Below, piece after piece: positions 18,418-28,002 of a DNA stretch of 64,000 bases. The position numbers were made by a program, and so were the translations under genes. The number at the start of each line of letters is the position of its first letter. The first letter of the stretch is position 1. Origin of the DNA: Shewanella saliphila. Lineage in GTDB: Bacteria; Pseudomonadota; Gammaproteobacteria; Enterobacterales; Shewanellaceae. Under the pieces are notes generated by a model. The model ran no database searches. It saw only the letters and a list, made by a program, of their open reading frames with translations, and had not been told where the DNA came from. The stretch spans positions 1 through 64,000 of the forward strand of contig NZ_BMQV01000002.1 in assembly GCF_014648295.1 (NCBI RefSeq). Direction: 5' to 3'.

Positions 18418-18539
18418 TACAGACTCCAAAATAGCATTGACTAATAAGCATAAGCTTATAGAGCGCAATAATGTTGTCAAGTTAACTAGGGTTTATAAAC
18501 AAGCAGCGAGAAAGTGAGCTTCAAGCCAGCCCGACCGCA

Positions 18540-18665
18540 TTCGTCGTCCCGGCAATGCTTTCAAGCCGGGATCCAGCTGTTAGCTTTGAAGCTTTAAAAC
18601 AACACCTGGATCGTCCCGGAAACTCTTATAAATCCGGGTTCTAAGACCTCGGGGATGACGACAAA
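18540..18665. repeat. Solo copy of the CCGG-hairpin repeat family
   Basis: A diverged copy of the element that fills 23.05-24.85 kb. The left arm has CGTCCCGGCAATGCTTTCAA then GCCGGGATCC; the right arm has CCCGG...CCGGG around ACTCTTATAAAT and ends in GGGATGACG. Each arm can form a hairpin. Confidence 0.85.
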
Positions 18666-18680
18666 GCAATACACTCACAC

Positions 18681-18791
18681 CTCGTCACTTGTGCCTTGGC
18701 CCTTGTCACTTGTACCTTGTCACTTGTACCTTGTCACTTGTACCTTGTCACTTGTACCTTGTCACTTGCACCTTGTTACTTGTACCTTGCC
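18681..18791. repeat. 14-bp tandem array of the heptamer family
   Basis: Repeats of CTTGTCACTTGTAC, i.e. alternating heptamers CTTGTCA and CTTGTAC, with a few variants at both ends. It is the same core as the arrays in the rhamnose genes, read on the other strand. It lies immediately after the phosphorylase gene. Confidence 0.9.
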
Positions 18792-18814
18792 CCTTTCGCC
18801 CCCCGACTCTTCAC

Positions 18815-20557
18815 CTAGCCTTTATTACTGATCCACACGGTTTGATAAGGCTGTAATTGTATTGTTTGAGTAATATCTTCTATTTTGGTGTCGGTGAGTA
18901 AATCGACCCAATGTTCTGAAATTACCAGATTTAACTCATTGATGGGTAAGTCGGTGACTTGGTCTGAGACATTACTGATACAAAAAATACTTTGCTTACG
19001 GTTTCGACTTTGACGCCAAAAACCAAAAAGCTGTAGACCTAAATGTAAGGTAAATTGTGTCGCGCTTGGATGAAATGCTGCTTGTTGTGTGCGTATATTG
19101 ATGAGCTTTGTCATTGCCGACAATACTTGGCTGTGAGTGCTTTGTGCATCGCCCAGCTGTTGCTTTAATTCATCAAGCTCCCAACGGTGGCGGTTAATGG
19201 CCCGGTTGTGTGATGTATTTGTCAACTTTTCATAGTCATTACGGGTACCCAGCAAACTGTGAATGTATATTCCGGGGATTCCCTCAAGGGCCAACATGAT
19301 GGAATGAGCACACATAAAGCGTTGCATGCCCCATAAATCTTTACCTTTTGTGGTGCCTTGCAGGGCATCGTAAAGGGCAATATTAATTTCGTAAGGTTTT
19401 TGCTCACCAGTTTCGGTGGTACGTGCTGATATTTGCCCACCAAAATCTTTCATGGTGTCGACAAGGGTTTGTATTTCATCATCGTCGAGTAACCCTTCTG
19501 CCGGACGTAACCCAATACCGTCGTGTGAGGCGATAAAGTTAAAGTAGGTTGTGCCATCTTGTGCTGGCGGCATGCTCATCAACCAACGCTTTAAGTACAA
19601 ACAGTTACCGGTAATCAGAGTATTGATGAGCAAGGGCGGCAAGGAAAAGTTATAAATACAATGCGCTTCGTTAGCATTTCCAAAGTAGGTTAAATTTTGG
19701 GTGTTGGGTATATTGGTTTCGGTAATAATCATCGCATCGTTTTGTGCATGCTCAATTAGCGTGCGCAGTAACCGAATAATTTCATGCGTTTGTGCCAGGT
19801 TGATTGATTTACTGCCGACTATTTTCCATAAAAATGCGACTGCATCGAACCTAAATATACTGACGCCGGCATCTAAATACTGGCGAATAATAGTGACAAA
19901 CTCGATGAGAACTTGGGGGTTTCTAAAATCAAAATCCACTTGGTCATGGCTAAACGTACACCACACATGTTGGGTGCCGGTTGGGGTTTCTGTTGGCCTT
20001 AATAGCGTTGATGTTCGTGGTCTTACAACCTCAGATAAATCATCGTTGGGTTGCGCGGTAAAAAAGTAATCGTGGCCTGGCCCCTCACCTTTACAAAAGT
20101 TTTCGAACCAAAAGCTTCGGCTAGAACAATGATTAATGACTAAGTCTGACATTAATCGACGTTTACTGGCAATGGCACTGATATCAGCCCAATCACCGAG
20201 GCTTTCATTAACGCTTGAGTAGTCAATAACAGCAAAGCCATCGTCTGAACTGTAGGGGAAAAACGGTAAAATATGCACACTATTAATGCAGCCAAGGTAG
20301 CTGTCGATAAATTGCGCTAAGGTGGTAAGTGGGCGCTCACCTTGCTGCAATATACTGTCACCATAGGTAATCATTATGGTGTCTTTTTCTGACCAATGGT
20401 TTACAAAAGGCTCAGGTATCTGACTAAACTCGGTAATACGCATGATTTCAATCAACCGACTCACCAATTGGTTTATCGGTTGTTCGATATCGATGTCTTT
20501 ATAAATACACTCCAGTTGATGCTGTAGCTTTTGTTGTAATCCATCCATTACTGACAT
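18815..20557 (-). CDS. GH13_18 phosphorylase, probably glucosylglycerate phosphorylase
   Basis: A 580-residue sucrose-phosphorylase-like enzyme. The barrel shows the GH13 regions in order: [14 protein letters not shown], the nucleophile segment [11 protein letters not shown], the acid/base segment ITETNIP, and [10 protein letters not shown]. The GH13_18 subfamily includes sucrose, glucosylglycerol and glucosylglycerate phosphorylases (E. coli YcjM is the last type). The two genes before it make glucosylglycerate, so reversible phosphorolysis of glucosylglycerate to glucose-1-phosphate and glycerate is the best inference. It is 21 bases after gpgS. Sucrose phosphorylase remains the alternative. 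Confidence 0.8.
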   Translation of the reverse strand: MSVMDGLQQKLQHQLECIYKDIDIEQPINQLVSRLIEIMRITEFSQIPEPFVNHWSEKDTIMITYGDSILQQGERPLTTLAQFIDSYLGCINSVHILPFFPYSSDDGFAVIDYSSVNESLGDWADISAIASKRRLMSDLVINHCSSRSFWFENFCKGEGPGHDYFFTAQPNDDLSEVVRPRTSTLLRPTETPTGTQHVWCTFSHDQVDFDFRNPQVLIEFVTIIRQYLDAGVSIFRFDAVAFLWKIVGSKSINLAQTHEIIRLLRTLIEHAQNDAMIITETNIPNTQNLTYFGNANEAHCIYNFSLPPLLINTLITGNCLYLKRWLMSMPPAQDGTTYFNFIASHDGIGLRPAEGLLDDDEIQTLVDTMKDFGGQISARTTETGEQKPYEINIALYDALQGTTKGKDLWGMQRFMCAHSIMLALEGIPGIYIHSLLGTRNDYEKLTNTSHNRAINRHRWELDELKQQLGDAQSTHSQVLSAMTKLINIRTQQAAFHPSATQFTLHLGLQLFGFWRQSRNRKQSIFCISNVSDQVTDLPINELNLVISEHWVDLLTDTKIEDITQTIQLQPYQTVWISNKG

Positions 20558-20578
20558 AAAAAAACCTTATATTTATCC

Positions 20579-21799
20579 TTAACTGAATTCAGCGTTGTCG
20601 GCCTCGACCGCTTCTTTAAGTTGTTCAAGTACATCAGGCATTGCGCTCACTACTCGGCTCCATGTTGGCATAAATGGTGTTTCCATTGGGTTATCTAGAA
20701 AACGTTGCCCTGCTGTCACAATATTTTGAGCAAACATTTCAACGGCCTTTTCTTCTAAATGGATGTCGGTAGTTAGGCCATTCATTAATGCATCATTATG
20801 ATAGGTTTCGACATAATCGAGTGCAACACGGTAATAAGTGGCTTTTAATGTACGAAATGACTCGGTGCTGAAGGTGTTCCCTTGAGTGGCGAGTTTTCGG
20901 AAAAATGCTTTAGTAATATCAATCGACATTTTTGATAAACCGGCATCTTCATTGTTTAGCGACAAGTCTTGATGTTTGTGATCGTAATTATCGGCGATAT
21001 CAACCTGACAAATACGGTTAGGGGCATAATTACGTTGCATTTCAGACAGTACGCCAATTTCTAGGCCCCAGTCACTTGGGATACGTAAATCAGTTAACAC
21101 ATCACGTCTGAATGAGAACTCACCTGCTAATGGGTAACGAAAGCTGTCCATGTATTCTAAATATTCGTTATAACCCACTACTTTTTTCAGTGCTTTAATC
21201 AGTGGAGTGACTAACAAACGTGATACACGGCCATTGATTTTACCATCAGATAATCTGGCGTAATAACCTTTGCTAAATGCATAATTAAATTGCGGGTTGG
21301 CGACTGGGTATAGCAATCTCGCCAATAAGGACTTCTCGTATGTCACGATGTCGCAATCATGTAATGCGACAGACTCTGATTTTTTTGAGGCCAACATGTA
21401 ACCCATGCAATACCATACATTGCGGCCTTTACCCAACTCAGTGGGTGCTAAGCCTAACTTTTGTAACTTGGCATCGAGCGCTTGAAGACGTGGGCCGTCA
21501 TTCCATAAAATACGGTGGTGTTGCGGTAATTCACCAAAAAAACTCAGCGCATGTTTGTATTGCGCTTCATCTGCCCTATCTAAGCCAATGACGATTTCAG
21601 ACAAGTAAGGCACATCTTTAAGTTTTGCCACTATGCCTTTTAGTGCATCGCCTTCTAACTCAGAAAATAACGAAGGTAGTATCAACCCTAGTGGTCGAGT
21701 TTTAGCAAATTTAAGCAGATCTTGTTCAAGCTCATCATGGGTACGACGAGTTAAGTTGTGCATTGTAGTGACAATGCCATTTTGATAAAAATCAGCCAT
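20579..21799 (-). CDS. gpgS: Glucosyl-3-phosphoglycerate synthase (GT81-type)
   Basis: A 406-residue retaining glycosyltransferase beginning MADFYQNGIVTTMHNL, the characteristic start of bacterial GpgS. The donor site includes the metal-binding segment VALHDCDIVTYE, and PLAGEFSFRRDVL follows in the acceptor half. It would join glucose from an NDP-glucose to 3-phosphoglycerate. The ribosome site AGGAGC overlaps the end of the phosphatase gene, only 1 base away, so both are made in step. The product feeds the phosphatase in a two-step route to the compatible solute glucosylglycerate. Confidence 0.88.
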   Translation of the reverse strand: MADFYQNGIVTTMHNLTRRTHDELEQDLLKFAKTRPLGLILPSLFSELEGDALKGIVAKLKDVPYLSEIVIGLDRADEAQYKHALSFFGELPQHHRILWNDGPRLQALDAKLQKLGLAPTELGKGRNVWYCMGYMLASKKSESVALHDCDIVTYEKSLLARLLYPVANPQFNYAFSKGYYARLSDGKINGRVSRLLVTPLIKALKKVVGYNEYLEYMDSFRYPLAGEFSFRRDVLTDLRIPSDWGLEIGVLSEMQRNYAPNRICQVDIADNYDHKHQDLSLNNEDAGLSKMSIDITKAFFRKLATQGNTFSTESFRTLKATYYRVALDYVETYHNDALMNGLTTDIHLEEKAVEMFAQNIVTAGQRFLDNPMETPFMPTWSRVVSAMPDVLEQLKEAVEADNAEFS

Positions 21800-21800
21800 A

Positions 21801-22658
21801 TTATGCTCCTGTTAATGACGCAGATGTTGAAGATGTGGCCAATGAAGATGTGAGTAGTGTTGCAGTAATACACTCAGCCCAACCTTTAGGACCGCACTCT
21901 TGGCTTTTAATGGTTTGTTTTTTACGTAATACCGGAAAATCATGGGTTGGAGATTTTATTTGAATGGCAATATCAGCCGCTTCTAACATGGCGCTGTCGT
22001 TACCGCTGTCACCTAATGCGATTGTCGTCACCGGAGCTTGATAATGGTTTGCATACACTTGAGCCAGCCAGTTCATGGCTTTGCCTTTGTCACTTTCACC
22101 ACCGATGTGCAAAAAGCGACCGCCCTGTAACATATGGGCGCCAAGTGATGTCATATGTGCAATAAATTCTTGCTTACGTGCATCATCACCTTTCCATAAT
22201 AATGGTTCAGAATAATGTCTCACCAGTGCAAGCCTTGCTTTGTCGGGGGCAAGGTCGGTGACTTCGCACAATTCTTCGACGCTAAAAGATGAAAAACCAA
22301 CATACTCGTCTTCAAACTCAACGGCTTGTTGAGCTAATAAATCAAGCCAATGTTGACGTGGTGGGCAAAACTCTTTAACCCAGTAATAGCCTTGGGTAAC
22401 GGTGTCTTGTGGTTGTTGATCAAAGTATCCGATTGGAATATAGATAACGGCACCATTTTCTGAAATAAACGGTGAGTTAATGCCGATGGTTTGCTGCAGT
22501 TTTTCCATTTCAGCAAAGGTTTTACTGGTATTAGCTATGATGGGAATATGACGTTCATTGAGCGCTTCAATCACATCAATGGCATGGTTGAAACTATAGT
22601 CAAAGTGGTCGAGTAACGTTCCGTCAATATCAGTGAAAATCAGTGGTCTGTTGGTCAT
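21801..22658 (-). CDS. gpgP: Glucosyl/mannosyl-3-phosphoglycerate phosphatase (HAD-IIB)
   Basis: A 285-residue HAD hydrolase with motif I FTDIDGTLLDH (8-18), motif II Thr in ANTSKT, and motif IV ALGDSGNDSAML. It matches the MPGP family (E. coli YedP type) that removes phosphate from mannosyl- or glucosyl-3-phosphoglycerate. With GpgS next to it, the glucosyl substrate is more likely. It is the first gene of the three-gene operon. The C-terminal 15 residues are Ser/Thr/Ala-rich and look unstructured. Confidence 0.87.
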   Translation of the reverse strand: MTNRPLIFTDIDGTLLDHFDYSFNHAIDVIEALNERHIPIIANTSKTFAEMEKLQQTIGINSPFISENGAVIYIPIGYFDQQPQDTVTQGYYWVKEFCPPRQHWLDLLAQQAVEFEDEYVGFSSFSVEELCEVTDLAPDKARLALVRHYSEPLLWKGDDARKQEFIAHMTSLGAHMLQGGRFLHIGGESDKGKAMNWLAQVYANHYQAPVTTIALGDSGNDSAMLEAADIAIQIKSPTHDFPVLRKKQTIKSQECGPKGWAECITATLLTSSLATSSTSASLTGA

Positions 22659-23049
22659 ATCTTGTCCCTTTAACTTAATACTGGATAGCGCGGTAAGTAC
22701 AATCTTAGTTGTTACTTTGCGATATTACTAAATTAATAGATTCAGAATATGTGCCAGAGCAGAAAGCGTTGCCCCGAAATGGAACAAACCACCTTTTAGC
22801 CACTGTAATTTATAGGGTTTTATTTTATCAAACCTGAGGTGAACAACATTATTTTAGACTTTAAACGAGTTACATATGTGCAACAAATAAAGCCAATTGC
22901 ACCATATTGGTGCAACCGATGAATAAAAAGAGACTATAACGTTGAAATGGCCAATATTGGTAAGCCGGTGCACAATCAAAGTCAAATGCCAAGAATGGAT
23001 CCCCAATAAAAGCACTTGAGGATGACAGCAACTACTACGTCATTAGCTC
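22659..23049. other. Upstream region of the glucosylglycerate operon
   Basis: About 390 bases without a gene. The part nearest gpgP must contain its promoter; on the minus strand there is TGGCAC at 22751-22756 but no matching GC element for sigma-54, and no clear sigma-70 boxes. The far end passes into the repeat array. Confidence 0.45.
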
Positions 23050-24848
23050 ATTCATACTCAGAAGATGCCAACTACTCCGTCATTAGCTCATTCGCACTCA
23101 GAAGATACTAACTACTCCGTCGTTCCGGCAATGCTTTTGAGCCGGAATCCAGGTGTTGGTTTTTATGCTGTAAGGCGACAGTCAACGTCACAAGATTCGC
23201 ACTCGGATGATGCCAACGACTCCGTCGTTCCGGCAATGCTGTTGAGCCGGAATCCAGGTGTTGGCTTTTATGCTGTTAGGCGACAGTCACAAGACACGAG
23301 AGGCAAGAAACAACTAGATCGTCTCGGTAACTCTTATAAATCCGGGATCTAAGATCTCAGGGATGACAGATTAGAGCAACCTCCAACTACTCCATCATTA
23401 GCTCATTCGTACTCAGAAGATGCTTACTACTCCGTCGTTCCGGCAATGCTGTTGAGCCGGAATCCAGGTGTTGGCTTTTATGCTGTTAGGCGACAGTCAA
23501 ACTCACAAGACACGAGAGGCAAGAAACACCTGGATCGTCCCGGTAACTCTTATAAATCCGGGATCTAAGATCTCAGGGATGACGGCATAGAGCGGCCTCC
23601 AATCACGCCAACTACTCCGCCATTAGCTCATTCGTACTCAGAAGATGCTTACTACTCCGTCGTTCCGGCAATGCTGTTGAGCCGGAATCCAGGTGTTGGC
23701 TTTTATGCTGTAAGGCGACAGTCACAAGACAAGAGAAACAAGAAACACCTGGATCCCTGATAACAGATCTCAGGGATGACAGATTAGAGAAACACCTAGA
23801 TCGTCCCAGTAATTCTTATAAGTCCGGGATCTAAGACCTCGAGGATGACGGTATAGAGCAGCCTCCAACCAAGCCAACTACTCATCATTAGCTCATTCGC
23901 ACTCAGAAGATCCTAACTACTACGTCGTTCCGGCAATGCTTTTTAGCCGGAATCCAGGTGTTGGCTTTTATGCTGTAAGGCGACAGTCAAAGTCACAAGA
24001 AACAAGAAACACCTGGATCGTCCCGGTAACTCTTATAAATCCGGGATCTAAGATCTCAGGGATGACGGCATAGAGCAGCCTCCAACCAAGCCAACTACTC
24101 CATCATTAGCTCATTCGCACTCAGATGACGCCAACTACTCCGTCGTTCCGGCAATGCTTTTAAGCCGGAATCCAGGTGTGGCTTTTATGCTGTAAGGCGA
24201 CAGTCACAAGAAACAAGAAACACCTGGATCCCTGATAACAGATCTCAGGGATGACGGCATAGAGCGGCCTCCAATCACGCCATCTACTCCATCATTAGCT
24301 CATTCGCACTCAGAAGATGCTAACTACTCCGTCGTTCCGGCAATGCTTTTGAGCCGGAATCCAGGTATTGGCTTTTATGCAGTAAGGCGACAGTCAACGT
24401 CACAAGACACGTACTCGGATGATGCCAACTACTACGTCGTTCCGGCAATGCTTTTAAGCCGGAATCCAGGTGTTGGCTTTTATGCTGTTAGGCGACAGTC
24501 AAACTCACAAGACACGAGAGGCAAGGAACACTTGGATCCCTGATAACAGCTTTCAGGGATGACGGCATAGAGCGGCCTCCAATCACGCCAACAACTCCAT
24601 CATTAGCTCATTCGTACTCAGAAGATGCTTACGACTCCGTCGTTCCGGCAATGCTTTTGAGCCGGAATCCAGGTGTTGGCTTTTATGCTGTAAGGCGACA
24701 GTCAAAGTCACAAGACACAAGAAACAAGGAACAAGAAACACCTGGATCCCAGATAACAGATCTCAGGGATGACGGCATAGAGAAACATCTGGATCGTCTC
24801 GGTAACTCTTATAAATCCGGGATCTAAGATCTCAGGGATGACGGTTAA
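23050..24848. repeat. 1.8-kb array of CCGG-hairpin (REP/MITE-like) repeats
   Basis: Nine copies of a left arm (CGTCGTTCCGGCAATGCT, then GAGCCGGAATCCAGGTGT) start near 23117, 23220, 23431, 23656, 23921, 24138, 24328, 24432 and 24636. Right arms contain CACCTGGATCGTCCCGGTAA, then AAATCCGGGATCTAAGATC and end GGGATGACGG; some are shortened to GGATCCCTGATAACAGATCT. Arms fold as CCGGC/GCCGG and CCCGG/CCGGG hairpins. Linkers repeat CATTAGCTCATTCGCACTCA. Spacing varies from about 100 to 265 bases. No protein family is visible in short open frames across it. Confidence 0.92.
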
Positions 24849-24868
24849 TGTAGTTACAGGCTCAAGCT

Positions 24869-25288
24869 TTAAAACTGGTTTTCAAAATAACTTTCGACAA
24901 TCAATACGGCTGATACTGCATCAACTTGGCCCTTGGTTAATGCTTTAAACCCGCCTAACTCAAACAAACGCGCTTTAGCGTCTGCTGTAGTAAGGCGCTC
25001 ATCTTGGGTGGCAATGTTCACTCCGAAACGGCCGTTGATACGATTAGCAAATTTACGGGCGCGCTGGGTCATTTCTTGCTCTGTACCATCCATATTTAAT
25101 GGTAAGCCGACAACCACCAAATCGGGTTGCCATTCTTTAAGTAGCTTTTCAATATCACCCCAGTTTGGAATACCATCAACCGCTTTGATTGATAACAAGG
25201 GTGTGGCACTTGCCGTTATGGCTTGGCCTATCGCAACACCAATACTTTTGGTGCCATAATCAAAGCCTAAAACCGTTTGAGGTTGCAT
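24869..25288 (-). CDS. ruvX: RuvX/YqgF Holliday-junction resolvase-like nuclease
   Basis: A 139-residue RNase H-fold protein with [15 protein letters not shown] at 8-22 (catalytic Asp), [14 protein letters not shown] in the middle and the C-terminal acid segment in [13 protein letters not shown]. coli YqgF is essential and implicated in pre-16S rRNA maturation; resolvase activity was proposed from structure. It normally follows yqgE, as here, but a 45-bp tandem repeat block separates them. Normal length, good ribosome site. Confidence 0.95.
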   Translation of the reverse strand: MQPQTVLGFDYGTKSIGVAIGQAITASATPLLSIKAVDGIPNWGDIEKLLKEWQPDLVVVGLPLNMDGTEQEMTQRARKFANRINGRFGVNIATQDERLTTADAKARLFELGGFKALTKGQVDAVSAVLIVESYFENQF

Positions 25289-25324
25289 GTATTTCTCTTT
25301 ATTTAATCGTTAGATTTGGGGGGG

Positions 25325-25535
25325 GAGGCTAGGAACTAGCAGCGTAGCGACCTAGCAGTGACGAAGTCACGCCCTAGAACCTAGCAGCGAAGCGCTCTAG
25401 CAGTGACGAAGTCACACCCTAGAAACTAGCAGCGAAGCGTCCTAGCAGTGACGAAGTCACGCCTTAGAACCTAGTAGCGTAGCGTCCTAGCTGTGACGAA
25501 GTCACGTCCTAGAACCTAGTAGCGTAGCGTCCTAA
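25325..25535. repeat. 45-bp tandem repeat with GTGACGAAGTCAC palindrome (yqgE-ruvX gap)
   Basis: Four copies of GTGACGAAGTCAC start at 25358, 25403, 25448 and 25493, exactly 45 bases apart, joined by CTAGAACCTAGCAGCGAAGC-type linkers. The palindrome has five-base arms and a GAA loop. The block lies inside the yqgE-ruvX operon. Confidence 0.95.
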
Positions 25536-25552
25536 AACAACAGTGACACTGC

Positions 25553-26113
25553 TTAAGCGTGGCCGATTTGTGTCGACATTTGCCAAAAATCGAACCCTAA
25601 CGCCTGGGTGGCACTTTGCCATAACTGTTCATGATCGCCATTAAATAACAGTTCTGGTGAGGCTTTTATCGTGAGCCATGTATTTTCAGCTAACTCTTGC
25701 TCAAGTTGATCTTTACCCCAACCAGCGTAACCCAAGGCAACAATAAAGTTATCGGGAGATTTTCCGGTGCCAATAGACGTCAGAATATCGCGCGAGGTCG
25801 TCAGCATTGAGTAATCACTAATCTCTACACTGTTAATCCAATTTTGTTGTGGGGTATGAATAACAAAGCCACGGTCGGGAGCGACTGGACCGCCAATCAA
25901 TACTTGTTCATTGATTGCAAACATATGCTCTGGCGACGGATTTAACTCCATCTGATCAAGTAACTCTTCAACATCTACACCAATTGGGCGATTAACCATT
26001 ATACCCATTGCGCCTTTGTCATCATGTTCACAAATATAAATCACTGAACGTTCAAAAAACGAATCATCAAGTGACGGCATAGCAATTAATAAATGATCTT
26101 TTAAACTATCCAT
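25553..26113 (-). CDS. yqgE: YqgE/AlgH family protein (UPF0301)
   Basis: A 186-residue cytoplasmic protein with the family hallmarks [35 protein letters not shown], and [13 protein letters not shown]. The biochemical role of the family is not settled; in Pseudomonas the homologue AlgH was linked to alginate regulation. Conserved adjacency to ruvX is kept. Good GGGGAGAG ribosome site. It starts 28 bases after yciH. Confidence 0.95.
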   Translation of the reverse strand: MDSLKDHLLIAMPSLDDSFFERSVIYICEHDDKGAMGIMVNRPIGVDVEELLDQMELNPSPEHMFAINEQVLIGGPVAPDRGFVIHTPQQNWINSVEISDYSMLTTSRDILTSIGTGKSPDNFIVALGYAGWGKDQLEQELAENTWLTIKASPELLFNGDHEQLWQSATQALGFDFWQMSTQIGHA

Positions 26114-26141
26114 ATGCTCTCCCCAATCGTGCTGTTAGCGT

Positions 26142-26471
26142 TTATCCACCCGCTAATTTCACGGTGAAATTCAATTTCTCTAATATGGACTTTATTAATT
26201 CACGGTTGTCTGTTTGCACCTCAATATTGAAGTCTTTTACTGTACCACCACAACCGCATTGTTTCTTAATCTTTTGCGCCAATTCTTTTAACGCTTTTTC
26301 ATCTAGCCCTAAGCCTTTAATAACACTGACACCTTTACCTTTTCGACCTTTAGTGTCTTTATGAATTCGCACTATGCCGTCACCCGTTGGCACTTCGGCT
26401 TGTTCTTTTGGCTCGTCAATTCGCCCTTTGTCTGTGCTATATACCAGCGAAATATTTGGATCTATTCTCAT
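26142..26471 (-). CDS. yciH: SUI1/eIF1-like translation factor YciH
   Basis: A 109-residue member of the SUI1 family. The C-terminal half has KGKGVSVIKGLGLDE and the basic-Cys segment KKQCGCGGTVKD typical of bacterial YciH, ending in the conserved beta-alpha unit. It binds the small ribosomal subunit and can influence start-site fidelity. Its N-terminal 30 residues are variable. It is placed with yqgE in one direction; the 340 bases before it are repeats. Confidence 0.92.
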   Translation of the reverse strand: MRIDPNISLVYSTDKGRIDEPKEQAEVPTGDGIVRIHKDTKGRKGKGVSVIKGLGLDEKALKELAQKIKKQCGCGGTVKDFNIEVQTDNRELIKSILEKLNFTVKLAGG

Positions 26472-26545
26472 AATCGTTGTTTTTGATAACCGTAATTTGA
26501 GTTTAACAAATCGTAAAAGCTGAGGCGAGGAGATAAAATAAAAGC

Positions 26546-26806
26546 CTAGTATTGAGGACGCTACGCTGCTAGGACGATCTGCGGTCTCGAGGACGCTGCG
26601 CTACTAGAACGACCTGCGGTCTCGAGGACGCTGCGCTGCTAGAACGACCTGCGGTATCGAGGGCGTTGCGCTGCTAGAACAACCTACGGTCTCGAGGACG
26701 CTGCGCTGATAGAACCTAGCAGTGACGAAGTCACGCCCTAGCAGGACGTAGTCCACCCTCTGGCGAGCCTGCGAGTTCCTAGAACCTAGCAGTGACGCAG
26801 TCACGC
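26546..26806. repeat. Palindrome-mosaic repeat block between hemH and yciH
   Basis: Copies of a unit with GACCTGCGGTC, TCGAGGACGCTGCGCTGCTA and CTAGAACGAC linkers, followed by GTGACGAAGTCAC, GGACGTAGTCC and GTGACGCAGTCAC. All are short palindromes with three-base loops. It occupies nearly the whole 340-bp gap and ends 8 bases before the hemH stop. The frame open on the minus strand (26604-26804) is a by-product. Confidence 0.92.
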
Positions 26807-26813
26807 CCTATAA

Positions 26814-27827
26814 TTATAAGAAAGGTTTAACCAAGTTCGCCATCATTTTGATGTGGTCGTCGTTATCATTTAAGCACTCAATGTAACGGAAGTCTTTGCC
26901 ACCAGCATCTTCAAATACATGGCGGTTTTCACCTTTGATTTCTTCTAAGGTTTCTAAACAATCAGCACTGAACGCTGGGCAAATAACGGCGATATCAGTA
27001 ATGCCTTTTTCCGGCAAACTGCCAATAGTGGCGTCGGTATAAGGTTGTAACCATTTCGCTTTACCAAAGCGAGACTGGAATGTGGCAACATAATCGTCTT
27101 CACTTAACCCGAGTTTCTCAACCACTAAACGGGTGGTTTTCATACAAAAACAATAATACGGATCGCCAAGGTGTAAATTACGCTCAGGCATTCCGTGATA
27201 TGACATCACTAACTTTTGCGGTTTGCCATTAAGGTCAAAGTCTTTTTGAATCGACGCGGCAATGGCATCAATAAAATCTGGGTTGTCATGATAGGTGTTA
27301 ATAAAATGCAGTGACGGTAAATAGCGCCATTTCATCATTTCTTTAGCAAGCGCATCAAACGCAGACCCTGTCGTAGGCGCTGCATATTGCGGATAAAGCG
27401 GCAGTACCACTAGGTTATCGACACCTTGCTTATGCATTGTTTGTAGTGTGCTGGCCACCGACGGTGAACCATAACGCATGGCTAAGTGCACGCTAGCGTC
27501 ATGACCTTGGGCTTGTAGGCTTTGTGCAAGCTTAGCTTGTTGGCGTTCACTGATATCGAGCAATGGTGAGCCTGCATCGGTCCATACTTGTTTGTATAGT
27601 TCTGCCGATTTAGCTGGGCGGATACGTAAAATAATGCCATGTAGAATAATCATCCACAGTAATTTTGGTATTTCAACTACACGAGGATCGGATAAAAACT
27701 CAGCGAGGTAGGTCCTTACCGCTGATGCTGTTGGAGCATCTGGAGTCCCTAGATTTAAAAGTAATACGCCAGTTTTACCACGCGCTTTATGACCAGTGTC
27801 TTTATCTAGCCCTGAAAATCTAGCCAA
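26814..27827 (-). CDS. hemH: Ferrochelatase
   Basis: Inserts ferrous iron into protoporphyrin IX at the end of heme synthesis. It shows VLLLNLGTPDAPT, YGSPS, YPQYAAPTTGSA, SYHGMPERNL with the catalytic His, and the C-terminal segment CPAFSADCLETLEEI with the catalytic Glu. The frame is open from a TTG at 27914, and no ATG exists before the core. I prefer the TTG at 27827: GGAG lies 8 bases upstream and the resulting 337 residues match family length. The upstream TTG would add 29 residues without family match. Confidence 0.9.
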   Translation of the reverse strand: MARFSGLDKDTGHKARGKTGVLLLNLGTPDAPTASAVRTYLAEFLSDPRVVEIPKLLWMIILHGIILRIRPAKSAELYKQVWTDAGSPLLDISERQQAKLAQSLQAQGHDASVHLAMRYGSPSVASTLQTMHKQGVDNLVVLPLYPQYAAPTTGSAFDALAKEMMKWRYLPSLHFINTYHDNPDFIDAIAASIQKDFDLNGKPQKLVMSYHGMPERNLHLGDPYYCFCMKTTRLVVEKLGLSEDDYVATFQSRFGKAKWLQPYTDATIGSLPEKGITDIAVICPAFSADCLETLEEIKGENRHVFEDAGGKDFRYIECLNDNDDHIKMMANLVKPFL

Positions 27828-28002
27828 AATGTCTTCTCCGTTATCAGTCAAGGTGCCTTTGCTTTGTAAAATAGGCGCTATTGTTAGGGCATATCTTATC
27901 GGTAACCTTAGCAAAGGTTAGGTAGTTACTAGGGTAAGTATTGTATCTTATTATTTATAAACAAAAAGAGTGCTAGGTAGCGATTTTTTACCTTTGAGCA
28001 TG

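Noticed and set aside
22740-22760. Sigma-54 promoter for the glucosylglycerate operon
   Set aside because: TGGCAC fits the -24 box, but the matching -12 position reads CTGA instead of TTGC, so the key GC is missing.
23065-24543. Plus-strand frames across the hairpin array with repeated AVRRQS segments
   Set aside because: The repeated peptide follows the repeated DNA, breaks at each unit border and has no start or codon bias of a gene.
23050-24848. CRISPR array
   Set aside because: Repeated segments are long, internally palindromic and of uneven spacing, spacers themselves repeat, and no cas gene is near.
26604-26804. 66-codon minus frame before hemH
   Set aside because: It lies wholly in the palindrome-mosaic repeat and has no independent sign of coding.
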